From assembly GCA_003611875.1 (NCBI GenBank), contig RAYY01000018.1, positions 28,121-92,120 of the forward strand: a stretch of 64,000 bases of DNA, written 5' to 3'. Positions 7,765-17,412 of the stretch are shown here, in pieces. The DNA is from a bacterium D16-56 (lineage in GTDB: Bacteria; Bacillota; Clostridia; Lachnospirales; Lachnospiraceae). Position numbers and translations under genes: made by a program. Numbering within the stretch: the stretch's first letter is position 1; every line of letters begins with the position of its first letter. The notes beneath the pieces were generated by a model that saw only the letters and a list, made by a program, of their open reading frames with translations, was not told where the DNA came from and ran no database searches.

Positions 7765-9249
7765 ATGATGCAGGCGGTTATGGTGTGGGACTGGATGATG
7801 GAGCATTTGCTTTATGTGAATCTGGCTTTGTCCGTGATGATCGTATTTTTTCAGAGGAGGGATCCAAAGGCAGTGTGGACCTGGCTTCTGATTCTTTATT
7901 TTGTTCCGGTGCTCGGTTTTTTCTTTTATCTGATTTTCGCTCAGGATTACCACAGAAGCAAAATGTTCCGCATTAAGGAGGTGGAGGACCGGCTGTGTGT
8001 GTCAGATCGGCGCCAGGAGTATTTTCTGAAAAAAAATATCCGCCAGCTTGATAAAGGCTTGAAGGAGGATTATGGGGATTTGGTCTATTATAATCTGGAA
8101 CAGGCAGGTTCTGTGCTTACATCGGACAATCAGGTGGATATTTTCACAGACGGACAGGAGAAGTTTGCAGATCTGTGCAGGGAGCTGAGGCAGGCGCGGC
8201 ATTTTATCCATATTCAGTATTATATTATTAAAAATGATGAGCTGTTTGGGGAAATTGCACCTGTTTTGGAGGAGCGTGCGCAGGCCGGAGTTCAGGTAAG
8301 GATTCTTTATGACGGAATGGGAAGCAGGCTGATGCCTGGGTGGAGGTGGAAGGAGCTGAGGCAGGCGGGAATTAAGACAGCCTGCTTTTTTCCGCCCTTT
8401 TGGGGCAGGCTGAATCTGCGGGCGAATTACCGGAATCATCGCAAGATCGTGGTGATTGACGGCAGGACAGGATATGTAGGGGGATTTAATATTGGAAGAG
8501 AGTATTTGGGAAGAAGTGCGCGGTTTGGGTATTGGAGGGATACCCACTTAAAGATTCAGGGAGATGCGGTTATCAGCCTTCAGATCCGGTTTGCCCTGGA
8601 TTGGAATTATGCAGGGAAGGAAAATCTGTTTTTGGACAGCAGTTTTTTTGAGAACTGCAGAAAAGGGGAGGAAGGCAGAAAATTAGAAAAAATGCCGGGG
8701 CAGATCGGGATTCAGATTATTGCCAGCGGGCCGGATTCCCGGTGGCGTCAGGTTCGGGATAATTATCTGAGGCTGATTCATAAAGCCAGGCACCATATTT
8801 ATATTCAGACCCCTTATTTTATTCCGGACGAAGCGGTGCTGAGCGCTCTTAGGGTGGCGGCAGGGTCTGGGATTGACGTGCGGCTGATGATTCCCTGCAA
8901 ACCGGATCATCTCTTTGTCTATTGGGCGACGTATTCTTATATGGGGGAGCTGGTGAAGGCAAATGCTCGGTGTTATGTATATGAAAATGGTTTTTTACAT
9001 GCCAAGGGCGTGATGGTGGACGGCCGGGTTAGCTGCTGCGGCACCGCTAATCTGGATATACGCAGCTTTGAGCTGAATTTTGAGGTGAATGCCACGATTT
9101 ATGATCAGGAAACCACCAGGCGGCTGGAGACAGCGTTTTTAAAGGATCTGGAGTTCTGCAGAGAGGTGACAAGAGAGGCATATGACCAGCGTGGATTGTG
9201 GGTACGGCTTAAAGAACAGGGAAGCCGTCTGATGTCGCCGCTGTTGTAG
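7765..9249 (+). CDS. cls: Cardiolipin synthase (phospholipase D superfamily)
   Basis: A 494-aa membrane enzyme condensing two phosphatidylglycerols to cardiolipin and glycerol. The ATG at 7765 follows AAGAGGTGG; the frame is open to 7609 but that extension has no start signal. Two N-terminal transmembrane segments (residues ~10-30 and ~40-60) are followed by two HxKx4D motifs: NHRKIVVID with GGFNIGREY, and LHAKGVMVD with GTANLDIRSFELNFE. Spacing and length match bacterial Cls. IQTPYFIPDEAVL is another family hallmark. Confidence 0.95.
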   Translation: MMQAVMVWDWMMEHLLYVNLALSVMIVFFQRRDPKAVWTWLLILYFVPVLGFFFYLIFAQDYHRSKMFRIKEVEDRLCVSDRRQEYFLKKNIRQLDKGLKEDYGDLVYYNLEQAGSVLTSDNQVDIFTDGQEKFADLCRELRQARHFIHIQYYIIKNDELFGEIAPVLEERAQAGVQVRILYDGMGSRLMPGWRWKELRQAGIKTACFFPPFWGRLNLRANYRNHRKIVVIDGRTGYVGGFNIGREYLGRSARFGYWRDTHLKIQGDAVISLQIRFALDWNYAGKENLFLDSSFFENCRKGEEGRKLEKMPGQIGIQIIASGPDSRWRQVRDNYLRLIHKARHHIYIQTPYFIPDEAVLSALRVAAGSGIDVRLMIPCKPDHLFVYWATYSYMGELVKANARCYVYENGFLHAKGVMVDGRVSCCGTANLDIRSFELNFEVNATIYDQETTRRLETAFLKDLEFCREVTREAYDQRGLWVRLKEQGSRLMSPLL

Positions 9250-9302
9250 ATGGCTGTGATTTCCAGAGAATAGTTTCCGGCCCGGCCGTTTATACTATCT
9301 TC

Positions 9303-9740
9303 ATGAGCAGAATAAAAGATTTACCCGTTAATTTTTTTAAATGCGGTGTTACTGGATGGTGCCTGGAGGTAATGTTTACCTCTGTGGAATCTGTGCTGGC
9401 CCATGACTGGCGGCTTATCGGAAGGACTTCTCTTTTGATGTTTCCTATCTATGGAATGGGGGCGCTGCTTTCTCCCATAGGAACGGCTGTTGACTGCTGG
9501 ATTGGAGAACTGCCCTTGCGCCCTGCAGACCGGTTTGTACGTCATGGAATGCTGGACATGGTATTGATCTTCACAGCAGAATATCTGACCGGCATGTGGC
9601 TGCGGGCCCGCGGGATGTGTCCCTGGGATTACAGCGGAAGGCAGGCAAGCGTCAATGGATTGATCCGTCTGGACTTTGCACCTCTGTGGTTTATGACTGG
9701 ATTGCTCTTTGAGCAGATTACCAAAAAGAAGGAAAAATAA
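9303..9740 (+). CDS. Putative membrane protein, PF06541 (ABC_trans_CmpB-like)
   Basis: A 145-aa protein with three to four hydrophobic segments. The FKCGVTGWCLEVMFTS start, MFPIYGMGAL and CPWDYSG motifs match the PF06541 family, named as a putative type IV ABC-transporter component but without proven function. There is no recognisable Shine-Dalgarno; a TATACT box ends only 6 nt before the ATG, raising the possibility of a leaderless message. A terminator follows immediately. Confidence 0.7.
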   Translation: MSRIKDLPVNFFKCGVTGWCLEVMFTSVESVLAHDWRLIGRTSLLMFPIYGMGALLSPIGTAVDCWIGELPLRPADRFVRHGMLDMVLIFTAEYLTGMWLRARGMCPWDYSGRQASVNGLIRLDFAPLWFMTGLLFEQITKKKEK

Positions 9741-9772
9741 GCCGGCAGACAAGGCAGGCTGCCGGTTTATTT
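9735..9772. terminator. Bidirectional intrinsic terminator
   Basis: AAATAAGCCGGCAG (9735-9748) pairs with CTGCCGGTTTATTT (9759-9772) with one G-U. It overlaps the ends of the two convergent genes at 9740 and 9767. Confidence 0.85.
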
Positions 9773-11227
9773 CCATTTTTCAGAAAATTTCTGATGGCGG
9801 CTCTCAAAATAGTTGATATAGCTTTGATAACGGCGGTACAGATACAGAGGGCTAAAGTCTTCACAATCTTTACCAGAATTAAAATAGGAATCCGGATCTG
9901 CTTTTGGGTCAAAACCGTGTAATGGATTATTTCTATCTTGGTAGCGGTCCAGCTTCTTTAAGCTTGGGTCAGCTTTTTGGCGGGAGAGAATCTGATCGTG
10001 TGCAAATACAGAGCCGTTCCACAGGGCAGCCTGAAAGGAGCCGGTAGAAAGATATTGTTCTATGGTGTAGAAATATACTTCATAGACAGGATCCGGATCA
10101 ATGGGGGGATAAGCGTCCGGGTGTTGTTCATCATAGTGTCTCTGAACATACTCCTGATACCAGCTTACCTCCTCCAGATAAGGCGGAATGAAATAGGGAG
10201 AGCCCAGCAGTATTTTTTCCTTTATAGATGAATTATAGGAGAAAATTTCTGCTGCAGAATGGAACTGAAGGGAGGAGACAGCCAGGAACAGACCAATGCT
10301 TTCCTCCGGGTCAAAGCGTCTGTCTAAGTCAGACTGTTGGGCTGCCGCGACAATGTCCATCATAAAGGCCAGTTCTTCCATAGAATAAGGACCGGATTTT
10401 GGGGCGGACTGAGGGCAGAGCTGTCTTAGAAACTCAGCATAAGCAGACTGCCAGATAACATCTTCCTCGCCGTCCAAGTGACATTTGATTAAAAATTCAG
10501 AGATGCATTGGGCGTATGTATCAGCCAGATTGCGGGAAGCACGGTCAGCAGCTTCCCCATATTGTCTGCGGTAGTCATTATAGGACTTTGTTCCCTTTTT
10601 TTCTTCTATTTTTTTATCGATCTGCCGGAAATGAAGAAGGGTTTCTTCTATTTCATTTTCCAGGCGGCGTGTACAGTCAGAGTCCCAGGTGGAATAATAA
10701 TCCCAGTCAGAGAACCCCGAAACGGATGCGCCTAAATCTTCCCAGGTTTGTTTTTCAAAAAGCAGCTCATGGGTGCCCAGATAATAGTCTGCGTAATAGC
10801 TTCCGACAACAAAAAGGAATATAATGCAGGCAATAGGGCCAAGGAACAGGCAGGAAAAAATGTTAGAATCAGAGTATTCGCCCTGAATGATAAATTCCTT
10901 CGGATATTTTTCATTGTATAAAATCGGGAGCTTTTGTCCTACCTGGTAAGTTCCCAGCGGCTTATGGGCATGAGGATATTCTTTGGTGTAGGTGCTGTCC
11001 TCCACCTGATAGGTGATAACAGGAAATTCGAACCAATGTTTGAATAAACCATATCTCCCTCTGGAGCGGTAATCTTTTTTTATTTCTGTTATAGTGGCTG
11101 TTGCCGTGCCGTGCCAGGATCTGCACGCAAACCAGATCCAAAGTTCCAGAATGACAGGAATAAGAAACATGGGAAAAAGAAGCAGGAAGAAAAATGCATA
11201 AAACTGGGAAAGATAGGGGGTATTCAT
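9767..11227 (-). CDS. Uncharacterised membrane protein with DUF3592-like N-terminus
   Basis: About 486 aa from the ATG at 11227 (an upstream in-frame ATG at 11269 has no ribosome site). Residues ~5-35 form a transmembrane segment; GTATATITEIKKDY and TYQVGQKLPILYNEKYPKEF resemble the DUF3592 beta domain, followed by a second membrane segment (FLGPIACIIFLFVVGSYYADY). The remaining ~320 residues are charged, rich in Tyr, Asp and Glu, and probably extracytoplasmic; I do not recognise them. No neighbour on the same strand hints at a role. Confidence 0.7.
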   Translation of the reverse strand: MNTPYLSQFYAFFFLLLFPMFLIPVILELWIWFACRSWHGTATATITEIKKDYRSRGRYGLFKHWFEFPVITYQVEDSTYTKEYPHAHKPLGTYQVGQKLPILYNEKYPKEFIIQGEYSDSNIFSCLFLGPIACIIFLFVVGSYYADYYLGTHELLFEKQTWEDLGASVSGFSDWDYYSTWDSDCTRRLENEIEETLLHFRQIDKKIEEKKGTKSYNDYRRQYGEAADRASRNLADTYAQCISEFLIKCHLDGEEDVIWQSAYAEFLRQLCPQSAPKSGPYSMEELAFMMDIVAAAQQSDLDRRFDPEESIGLFLAVSSLQFHSAAEIFSYNSSIKEKILLGSPYFIPPYLEEVSWYQEYVQRHYDEQHPDAYPPIDPDPVYEVYFYTIEQYLSTGSFQAALWNGSVFAHDQILSRQKADPSLKKLDRYQDRNNPLHGFDPKADPDSYFNSGKDCEDFSPLYLYRRYQSYINYFESRHQKFSEKWK

Positions 11228-11385
11228 AAAAGGAAGCTCTCTTTCGGGAAGGGTTTTCAAGGGATACATAATAGTTTATCATTTGTTTGGATACATTTCA
11301 ATCTTTTTACGGGGAAGGACTTGTTTTTAGCTTTCTTTTTTTATATACTGAAACAGATAGGAATTGAACGGAAAGGGATAAACAA

Positions 11386-12165
11386 ATGATACGATTTATA
11401 CTGGTAGTAGTAGCGCTGCTGGGCTTTTTGGCTGCCAGCATTCCATTGGTAATCGGAGAGTATTTGGTGTCAAAGCGCAATGCCAAAAGGCAGCAGGAGC
11501 ACAGTTTGCGGATTGTCCAGGCCATGTTCCGACTGATATTCCGCCTGACAGGCTCAACCCTGACCATAAAGGGGCAGGACAATGTACCAGAGGGGGCAGT
11601 CCTCTATGTGGGAAACCACAGAAGCTATTTTGATATTATTGTTGGTTATGCGGTGGTTCCAAATTTGGCAGGATTTGTGGCCAAAAAGGAGATGACACGG
11701 TACCCGGTCTTGTCAGACTGGATGAGGCTGGTCAACTGCCTGTTCTTGAACCGAGATGATATTAAAGAAGGGCTCAAGACGATTCTGGAGGGAATCGAGA
11801 AGGTGAAGCAGGGGATTTCCATCTGGATTTTCCCGGAGGGGACCCGCAATGAGAATGAGGATATTCTGGATTTGCTTCCCTTTAAGGAGGGAAGCCTAAA
11901 GATTGCGGAGAAGAGCGGATGTCCGGTAATCCCGGTGGCTTTTACAGGGACTGCGGATATTTTTGAGAGCCATATTCCGTTTATGCGGCCTTCCCATGTA
12001 ACCATTGAGTTTGGGGAGCCTATTTATGTTAAAAAGCTTCCGCCTGAGCTGAGAAAGCGTTCCGGGGCTTATACAAGAGACCGGATTATCGAGATGCTGA
12101 AAAAGGAACAAAGGGAGCGTGCAGGGGCAGTGCAGACGGAACAGAGAGTGATCAAAAAGGCATAG
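11386..12165 (+). CDS. plsC: 1-acyl-sn-glycerol-3-phosphate acyltransferase
   Basis: A 259-aa membrane-associated enzyme acylating lysophosphatidic acid to phosphatidic acid. One N-terminal membrane anchor (residues 2-24) precedes the catalytic NHRSYFD motif (77-83, HX4D), and WIFPEGTRNENED is the glycerol-phosphate-binding FPEGTR block; CPVIPVAFTGT is motif IV. AAAGGG precedes the ATG. pheA follows after 26 nt with its own GGAGG. Confidence 0.93.
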   Translation: MIRFILVVVALLGFLAASIPLVIGEYLVSKRNAKRQQEHSLRIVQAMFRLIFRLTGSTLTIKGQDNVPEGAVLYVGNHRSYFDIIVGYAVVPNLAGFVAKKEMTRYPVLSDWMRLVNCLFLNRDDIKEGLKTILEGIEKVKQGISIWIFPEGTRNENEDILDLLPFKEGSLKIAEKSGCPVIPVAFTGTADIFESHIPFMRPSHVTIEFGEPIYVKKLPPELRKRSGAYTRDRIIEMLKKEQRERAGAVQTEQRVIKKA

Positions 12166-12191
12166 AAGCAGATACGGAGGATCTCTAAAGC

Positions 12192-13319
12192 ATGGATTTA
12201 CAGGAGTGCAGGACAGAACTAGACCAGATTGACGAGCAGATCGTGAAGCTGTTTGAGGAGCGGATGGGAATCTGCAGCAGTGTGGCAGAATATAAGATTG
12301 CGGCAGGAAAGCCGGTGTATGATGGAGAAAGGGAACGGCAGAAGCTTTCGGCAGTCAGCAGCATGGCTCATGGGGATTATAACCAGACAGCGGTTCAGGA
12401 GCTGTTTACCCAGATCATGACGATCAGCCGCCGATATCAGTACCGGCTGATGGCACAGCATGGAAAGCTGGAGGATCTGGGATATCAGCAGGTGGAACAG
12501 CTTCCTGTGAATGGAGTTCGGGTGGTCTACCAGGGGGTAGAGGGGGCTTACAGCCATGGGGCGGCTCTGCAGTTCTTCGGAAAAGAGACAGAGCTTTTTC
12601 ATGTGCAGACCTTTGAGGAGGCTATGCAGCAGGTACAGGAAGGAAAGGCAGATTATGGGGTGCTCCCTATTGAAAATTCCTCTGCCGGTGCGGTAATTGA
12701 TAACTATGATCTGCAGATCAAGTATCACAATCATATTGTGGCAGAGACCTTTGTGAAGGTTCGCCATGGGCTTTTGGGGCTGGAGGAGGCAGAGCTGTCT
12801 GATATTAAGACCGTGTATTCCCATCCCCAGGCGCTGATGCAGTGTTCACAGTTTTTGCATGACCAGAAGCAGATCCGGCAGGTGAGTCTGGAGAATACGG
12901 CAGTGGCAGCCAAAAAGATTGTGGAGGACAAGGACAGGACACAGGCAGCCATTGCCAGTGAGATTGCAGCAGAGCTGTATGGCCTGAAGGTGCTCAGGGC
13001 GGCTATCCAGAACAGTGAGAGCAATACGACCCGATTTATCATTTTATCCAGCCGTCCCATATACTGCAGGGATGCATCAAAGGTCAGCATTGCTTTTGAA
13101 CTGCCCCATCGAAGCGGTACTCTTTACAATATTTTGGGACACTTTATCTTCAACGGAGTGAACATGCGGATGATTGAGTCCCGCCCCATTCCGGGGCGGA
13201 GCTGGGAATATCGGTTTTTTGTTGATATTGAAGGGAATCTGGCAGACGCAGCCATAAGAAACGCACTGAACGGAGTGGCGGCAGAGGCACAGAACATGCG
13301 GATTTTAGGGAATTACTAA
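12192..13319 (+). CDS. pheA: Bifunctional chorismate mutase / prephenate dehydratase (P-protein)
   Basis: A 375-aa cytoplasmic enzyme of phenylalanine synthesis. Residues 1-~85 are an AroQ chorismate mutase (ELDQIDEQIVKLFEERM; VAEYK supplies the active-site lysine). Residues ~110-285 are prephenate dehydratase (GVEGAYSHGAA, ENSSAGAV, and SNTTRFIIL with the catalytic TRF). Residues ~295-375 are an ACT domain with MRMIESRPIPGRSWEYRFFV, the ESRP phenylalanine-binding motif, so feedback inhibition by Phe is expected. GGAGG precedes the ATG. Confidence 0.96.
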   Translation: MDLQECRTELDQIDEQIVKLFEERMGICSSVAEYKIAAGKPVYDGERERQKLSAVSSMAHGDYNQTAVQELFTQIMTISRRYQYRLMAQHGKLEDLGYQQVEQLPVNGVRVVYQGVEGAYSHGAALQFFGKETELFHVQTFEEAMQQVQEGKADYGVLPIENSSAGAVIDNYDLQIKYHNHIVAETFVKVRHGLLGLEEAELSDIKTVYSHPQALMQCSQFLHDQKQIRQVSLENTAVAAKKIVEDKDRTQAAIASEIAAELYGLKVLRAAIQNSESNTTRFIILSSRPIYCRDASKVSIAFELPHRSGTLYNILGHFIFNGVNMRMIESRPIPGRSWEYRFFVDIEGNLADAAIRNALNGVAAEAQNMRILGNY

Positions 13320-13402
13320 TAGATTATTTTAAGAAACCGGCGGCAGGTCACTGCTGTAACGGAATAAAAGGCAAAGAATGAGTTCGGGAGGAGAGAAGGG
13401 AG

Positions 13403-14974
13403 TTGAACAGCATGGTACGCACATTTGCGGCAATCGACATAGGTTCTTCCGGCCTGGAAATGGGAATATATGAGCTGTCGGAGAAATCCGGCATTCGACT
13501 CATTGACCAGGTGCGGTATCCGATTGCCCTGGGGGAGGATACGTGGCGCAGCGGAAGGATCAGCTACCGTCAGGTAGATGAGACGTGTGAGGTGCTGGCA
13601 GAATTTGCCCGTATCATGAAAGGGTATCAGGTGGAGAATTGTCGGGCCTATGCCACCAGCGCTTTAAGAGAGGCGCAGAACAGCCAGATTGTAGTAGACC
13701 AGATTCGGGTAAGAACCGGCATCGAGGTACGGGTTATCAGCAATTCGGAGCAGCGATTTATCAGCTACAAGGCCATTGCGTACAAGGATGCGGAGTTCCA
13801 GAAGGTGATCCAGAAAGGGACAGCCATTCTGGATGTAGGAAACGGCAGTACGCAGATTTCCTTGTTTGACAAGGATTCCCTGGTATCTACGCAGAATTTG
13901 CCGCTGGGAGCCATTCGCTTAATGGAAATCATGCGGCATATGAAGACCACAGCGGAAAAGGAGCAGAAGCTGATACAGGAACTGGTGGATAATGAGCTGG
14001 TAACATTCCGCAAGATTTATTTAAAGGACCGGAAGATAGAGAATCTGATCGGCGTGGGCAAGGTTACGCTTGTTTTGTATCGAAGGATCATGAGGGAGGT
14101 GAACCAGCGGGATCGGATTACTTTGGAGGAATTTAATCGTTTTTATGATGCCCTGGGAAGGATGACATTAGATCAGATCGAGGATACTTTTGAGGTGAAT
14201 GCAATCTATGCCTCCATGCTGTTTCCTGCTGCTACCATTATCCGTCAGGTGCTGGAGGTTACAGGTGCAGACAATATCTGGGTGCCTGGTACCTTGATGC
14301 TGGATGGGATCGCGGCAGATTATGCGGAGGAGCGGAAGCTTTTAAAGTTCAACCATAATTTTGCTAATGATATTATAGTTGCTTCACGAAATATGGCGAA
14401 ACGCTATAAGTGCCATATGCCTCATATTCAGGCAGTGGAGAGCGCTGCCCTGCAGGTATTTGACTGCATGAAAAAGTATCATGGGTTGGGGGAGCGGGAA
14501 AGGCTGCTTTTGCAGATTGCCGCAGACCTTCACTCTTGCGGAAAGTTTGTGACCATGCGCAATGCCACAGAGTATGCCTATAATATTATCATGGCCACAG
14601 AGATCATCGGTCTGTCCCATGTGGAGCGGGAGATTGTGGCCAATGTGGTCCGTTATCATTTAAAGACCTTTCAGTATAATGACATTAAGATCCATGCAAA
14701 GCCATCCCGGAGTTCACGTCTGGCCACACCAGATAATCTGACTTTGACTGTGGCAAAGCTGACGGCGATTCTGCGGCTGGCCAATTCCATGGACCGGAGC
14801 CATAGCAACAAGCTGGCCGGATGCCGGATTGCCATTAAGAATAATAAGCTGATGATTCATACGGATTATGCTGGCGATGTGACGCTGGAGCTGCTGTCCA
14901 TTGAGGAGAAGGCTGATTTCTTTGAGGAAATTTTCGGGATCCGTCCGGTGCTGAAACAGAAAAAGAAGGTATAG
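13403..14974 (+). CDS. ppx: Exopolyphosphatase / pppGpp phosphohydrolase (Ppx/GppA) with HD domain
   Basis: A 523-aa member of the ASKHA phosphotransferase fold. FAAIDIGSSGLEMGIYEL is the P1 phosphate loop and AILDVGNGSTQISLF the P2 loop. The C-terminal ~200 residues form an HD-type hydrolase domain (ADLHSCGKF, VVRYHLK). Members remove terminal phosphate from polyphosphate or convert pppGpp to ppGpp. It starts with TTG at 13403 (GGAGGAG 9 nt upstream) or ATG at 13412; both are plausible. ppk1 follows 13 nt later, pairing polyphosphate breakdown with synthesis in one operon. Confidence 0.93.
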   Translation: MNSMVRTFAAIDIGSSGLEMGIYELSEKSGIRLIDQVRYPIALGEDTWRSGRISYRQVDETCEVLAEFARIMKGYQVENCRAYATSALREAQNSQIVVDQIRVRTGIEVRVISNSEQRFISYKAIAYKDAEFQKVIQKGTAILDVGNGSTQISLFDKDSLVSTQNLPLGAIRLMEIMRHMKTTAEKEQKLIQELVDNELVTFRKIYLKDRKIENLIGVGKVTLVLYRRIMREVNQRDRITLEEFNRFYDALGRMTLDQIEDTFEVNAIYASMLFPAATIIRQVLEVTGADNIWVPGTLMLDGIAADYAEERKLLKFNHNFANDIIVASRNMAKRYKCHMPHIQAVESAALQVFDCMKKYHGLGERERLLLQIAADLHSCGKFVTMRNATEYAYNIIMATEIIGLSHVEREIVANVVRYHLKTFQYNDIKIHAKPSRSSRLATPDNLTLTVAKLTAILRLANSMDRSHSNKLAGCRIAIKNNKLMIHTDYAGDVTLELLSIEEKADFFEEIFGIRPVLKQKKKV

Positions 14975-14987
14975 GGGAGTAAAAACG

Positions 14988-17129
14988 ATGGCAGAGATAG
15001 AAAGTATTTATGCAGATCCGAAAAATTATGTAAACAGGGAATTAAGCTGGCTGGAATTTAATTACCGGATTCTTCATGAGGCCAGGGATAAGGCGATTCC
15101 CCTATTTGAAAGGCTGAAATTTTTAAGTATTACCGCATCGAATCTGGATGAGTTCTGTATGGTACGGGTAGCATCCTTGAAGGATCAGGTTCATGCGAAA
15201 TATAAAAAGACAGACATTGCAGGACTGCGGGCAGAGGAGCAGCTTACCCTCATTTCAGAAAAGACCCACCGTCTGGTGGAGCTGCAGTACTCTACCTATG
15301 GCAGGTCCCTGCTTCCTGCGCTGAAGCAGAAGGGACTGCAGATATTGTGGGAGCATGAGGAGTTGACTGAGGAGGAACAAAAATATGTGGACGGCTATTT
15401 CCGGGAAAATGTCTATCCGGTATTGACGCCTATGGCAGTAGATTCCTCTCGTCCGTTTCCCTTAATCCGCAATAAATCCCTGAACATTGCGGCTTTGGTA
15501 CAGAAGAAAAACGGAGACGATTCCCTGGAATTTGCCATGGTGCAGGTTCCTTCCGTGCTTTCCCGGATTGTAGAGCTTCCCTGCAAAGAGGAAAACGCAC
15601 ATCGCGTTATTCTTTTGGAGGAGGTTATTGAGCGCAATATTCATGAGCTGTTTTTAAACTATAAGATTGTGTCGGCTCACCCGTTTCGGATTATGAGAAA
15701 TGCAGATTTTACACTGGATGAGGAGGAGGCGGTGGATCTTTTGGAGGAGATCCAGAAGCAGCTTAAGAAGCGTCAGTGGGGCGAGGTGATCCGTCTGGAG
15801 ATTGAAGAAAAGGTAGATAAGCGTCTTTTAAAGATTCTGCGGAAGGGACTTTTCGTAGGGAATGAGGATATTTATGAGGTAGGCGGACCCTTGGATTTGA
15901 CATTTCTTATGAAGCTGTATGGTACAAGCGGCTTTGACCACTTAAAAGCCAAGCCTTATGTGCCGCAGCCGATTCCGGCTCTGATGAATGAGGAGGATAT
16001 CTTTACGAATATCCGCAAGGGAGATATTTTGCTGCACCATCCTTACCAGACATTTGACCCGGTCGTGAACCTTGTGCAAAGGGCGGCCAAGGATCCTGAG
16101 GTGCTTGCCATCAAGCAGACCTTGTACCGGGTCAGCGGTCATTCTCCTATTGTGGCAGCCTTGGCAGAGGCGGCAGACAATGGCAAGCAGGTGTCGGTGC
16201 TGGTGGAATTGAAGGCACGTTTTGATGAGGAAAATAATATTAACTGGGCCAAGAAGCTGGAAAAGGCAGGCTGTCATGTGATCTATGGCCTGATGGGCCT
16301 GAAGACCCACTGTAAGATCACCCTGGTTGTGCGCCGGGAGGAGGATGGAATCCGTCGTTATGTTCATCTGGGAACCGGGAATTATAATGATTCTACAGCC
16401 AGGCTGTACACGGACTGCGGGCTTTTGACCTGCAATCCTAAGATCGGGCAGGATGCCACGGCAGTGTTTAATATGCTGTCTGGTTATTCGGAGCCGCCTA
16501 CCTGGAATAAGCTGTCCTTAGCGCCTTTGTGGCTGCGGAGCAAATTTATCAAGATGATTCGCCGGGAAACAGAGCATGCCCGTGCCGGCGGATATGGACA
16601 TATTATGGCAAAGATGAACTCTCTGTGTGACAAGGAGATTATATCCAGCTTGTATGAGGCATCCTGTGCCGGGGTAAAGGTTGAGCTGGTCATTCGGGGG
16701 ATTTGCTGCTTGAAGGCAGGGGTGCAGGGACTTAGCGAGAATATCAGCGTTCACTCTATTGTGGGGAATTTCCTGGAGCATGCACGGATTTTCTATTTTG
16801 AGAATGACGGAAGCCCGGAGGTCTATATGGGCAGCGCAGACTGGATGCCGAGGAACCTGGATAAACGGGTGGAGATTCTGTTTCCGGTGGAGGATCCGGA
16901 TCTGAAGGAGCAGGTGATTCATATTCTGAGGGTGCAGCTGGAGGATAATGTGAAGGCCCATATTCTGCAGCCAGATGGAACTTATGAGAAGATTGACAAG
17001 CGTGGGAAGGAGCTGGTGATGGCCCAGCGGCAGTTCTGTGAGGAGGCTGTGGCTGCGGCAGCGGCAAGAAAGCAGGAGATCAGCCCGGATGTGCGGGATA
17101 CCAGAAGGTTTGTGCCGGCGGAAGGGTAG
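14988..17129 (+). CDS. ppk1: Polyphosphate kinase 1
   Basis: A 713-aa enzyme that reversibly transfers the ATP gamma-phosphate onto polyphosphate. The N-terminal NRELSWLEFNYRILHEA and SNLDEFCMVRVAS blocks, LKTHCKI with the autophosphorylated histidine, YVHLGTGNYND, and GSADWMPRNLDKRVEILFPV are all present; the two PLD-like catalytic domains occupy ~330-690. It lies 13 nt behind ppx. The 283 nt to glgB hold a promoter and no gene. Confidence 0.97.
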   Translation: MAEIESIYADPKNYVNRELSWLEFNYRILHEARDKAIPLFERLKFLSITASNLDEFCMVRVASLKDQVHAKYKKTDIAGLRAEEQLTLISEKTHRLVELQYSTYGRSLLPALKQKGLQILWEHEELTEEEQKYVDGYFRENVYPVLTPMAVDSSRPFPLIRNKSLNIAALVQKKNGDDSLEFAMVQVPSVLSRIVELPCKEENAHRVILLEEVIERNIHELFLNYKIVSAHPFRIMRNADFTLDEEEAVDLLEEIQKQLKKRQWGEVIRLEIEEKVDKRLLKILRKGLFVGNEDIYEVGGPLDLTFLMKLYGTSGFDHLKAKPYVPQPIPALMNEEDIFTNIRKGDILLHHPYQTFDPVVNLVQRAAKDPEVLAIKQTLYRVSGHSPIVAALAEAADNGKQVSVLVELKARFDEENNINWAKKLEKAGCHVIYGLMGLKTHCKITLVVRREEDGIRRYVHLGTGNYNDSTARLYTDCGLLTCNPKIGQDATAVFNMLSGYSEPPTWNKLSLAPLWLRSKFIKMIRRETEHARAGGYGHIMAKMNSLCDKEIISSLYEASCAGVKVELVIRGICCLKAGVQGLSENISVHSIVGNFLEHARIFYFENDGSPEVYMGSADWMPRNLDKRVEILFPVEDPDLKEQVIHILRVQLEDNVKAHILQPDGTYEKIDKRGKELVMAQRQFCEEAVAAAAARKQEISPDVRDTRRFVPAEG

Positions 17130-17319
17130 GGGATGATGAGGCAGGCTTGATTGGCATTTTTCGGTTTAGGCGGAGAGGAAAGAATGTGTGTATAGATTGG
17201 TGAACTTGCTGTTGGAGAATGGAACCTATGTTGTCCGATATGGATGCAGATCCGCAGATTAGCTGGCGGCAAGCCGTGACGATCTTTCTCAGAAAAATAG
17301 GAAAGCAGCAGAATAATCG

Positions 17320-17348
17320 TTGCTATGTTGTTAAAAATCCGTTATAAT
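17320..17348 (+). promoter_or_regulatory. Sigma-A promoter of glgB
   Basis: TTGCTA (17320-17325), 17-nt spacer, TATAAT (17343-17348), 64 nt before the glgB ATG. The preceding 17130-17319 shows no gene that I can support. Confidence 0.7.
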
Positions 17349-17412
17349 AAAACCAAGAAATAAGAGTGCGGCGTTTGGTAGGATTACCATTCGGCAGTAA
17401 AGGGGGTTCCTT

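Noticed and set aside
12219..12824. Antisense frame inside pheA
   Set aside because: Mirror of pheA coding bias; no start signal and no recognisable domain.
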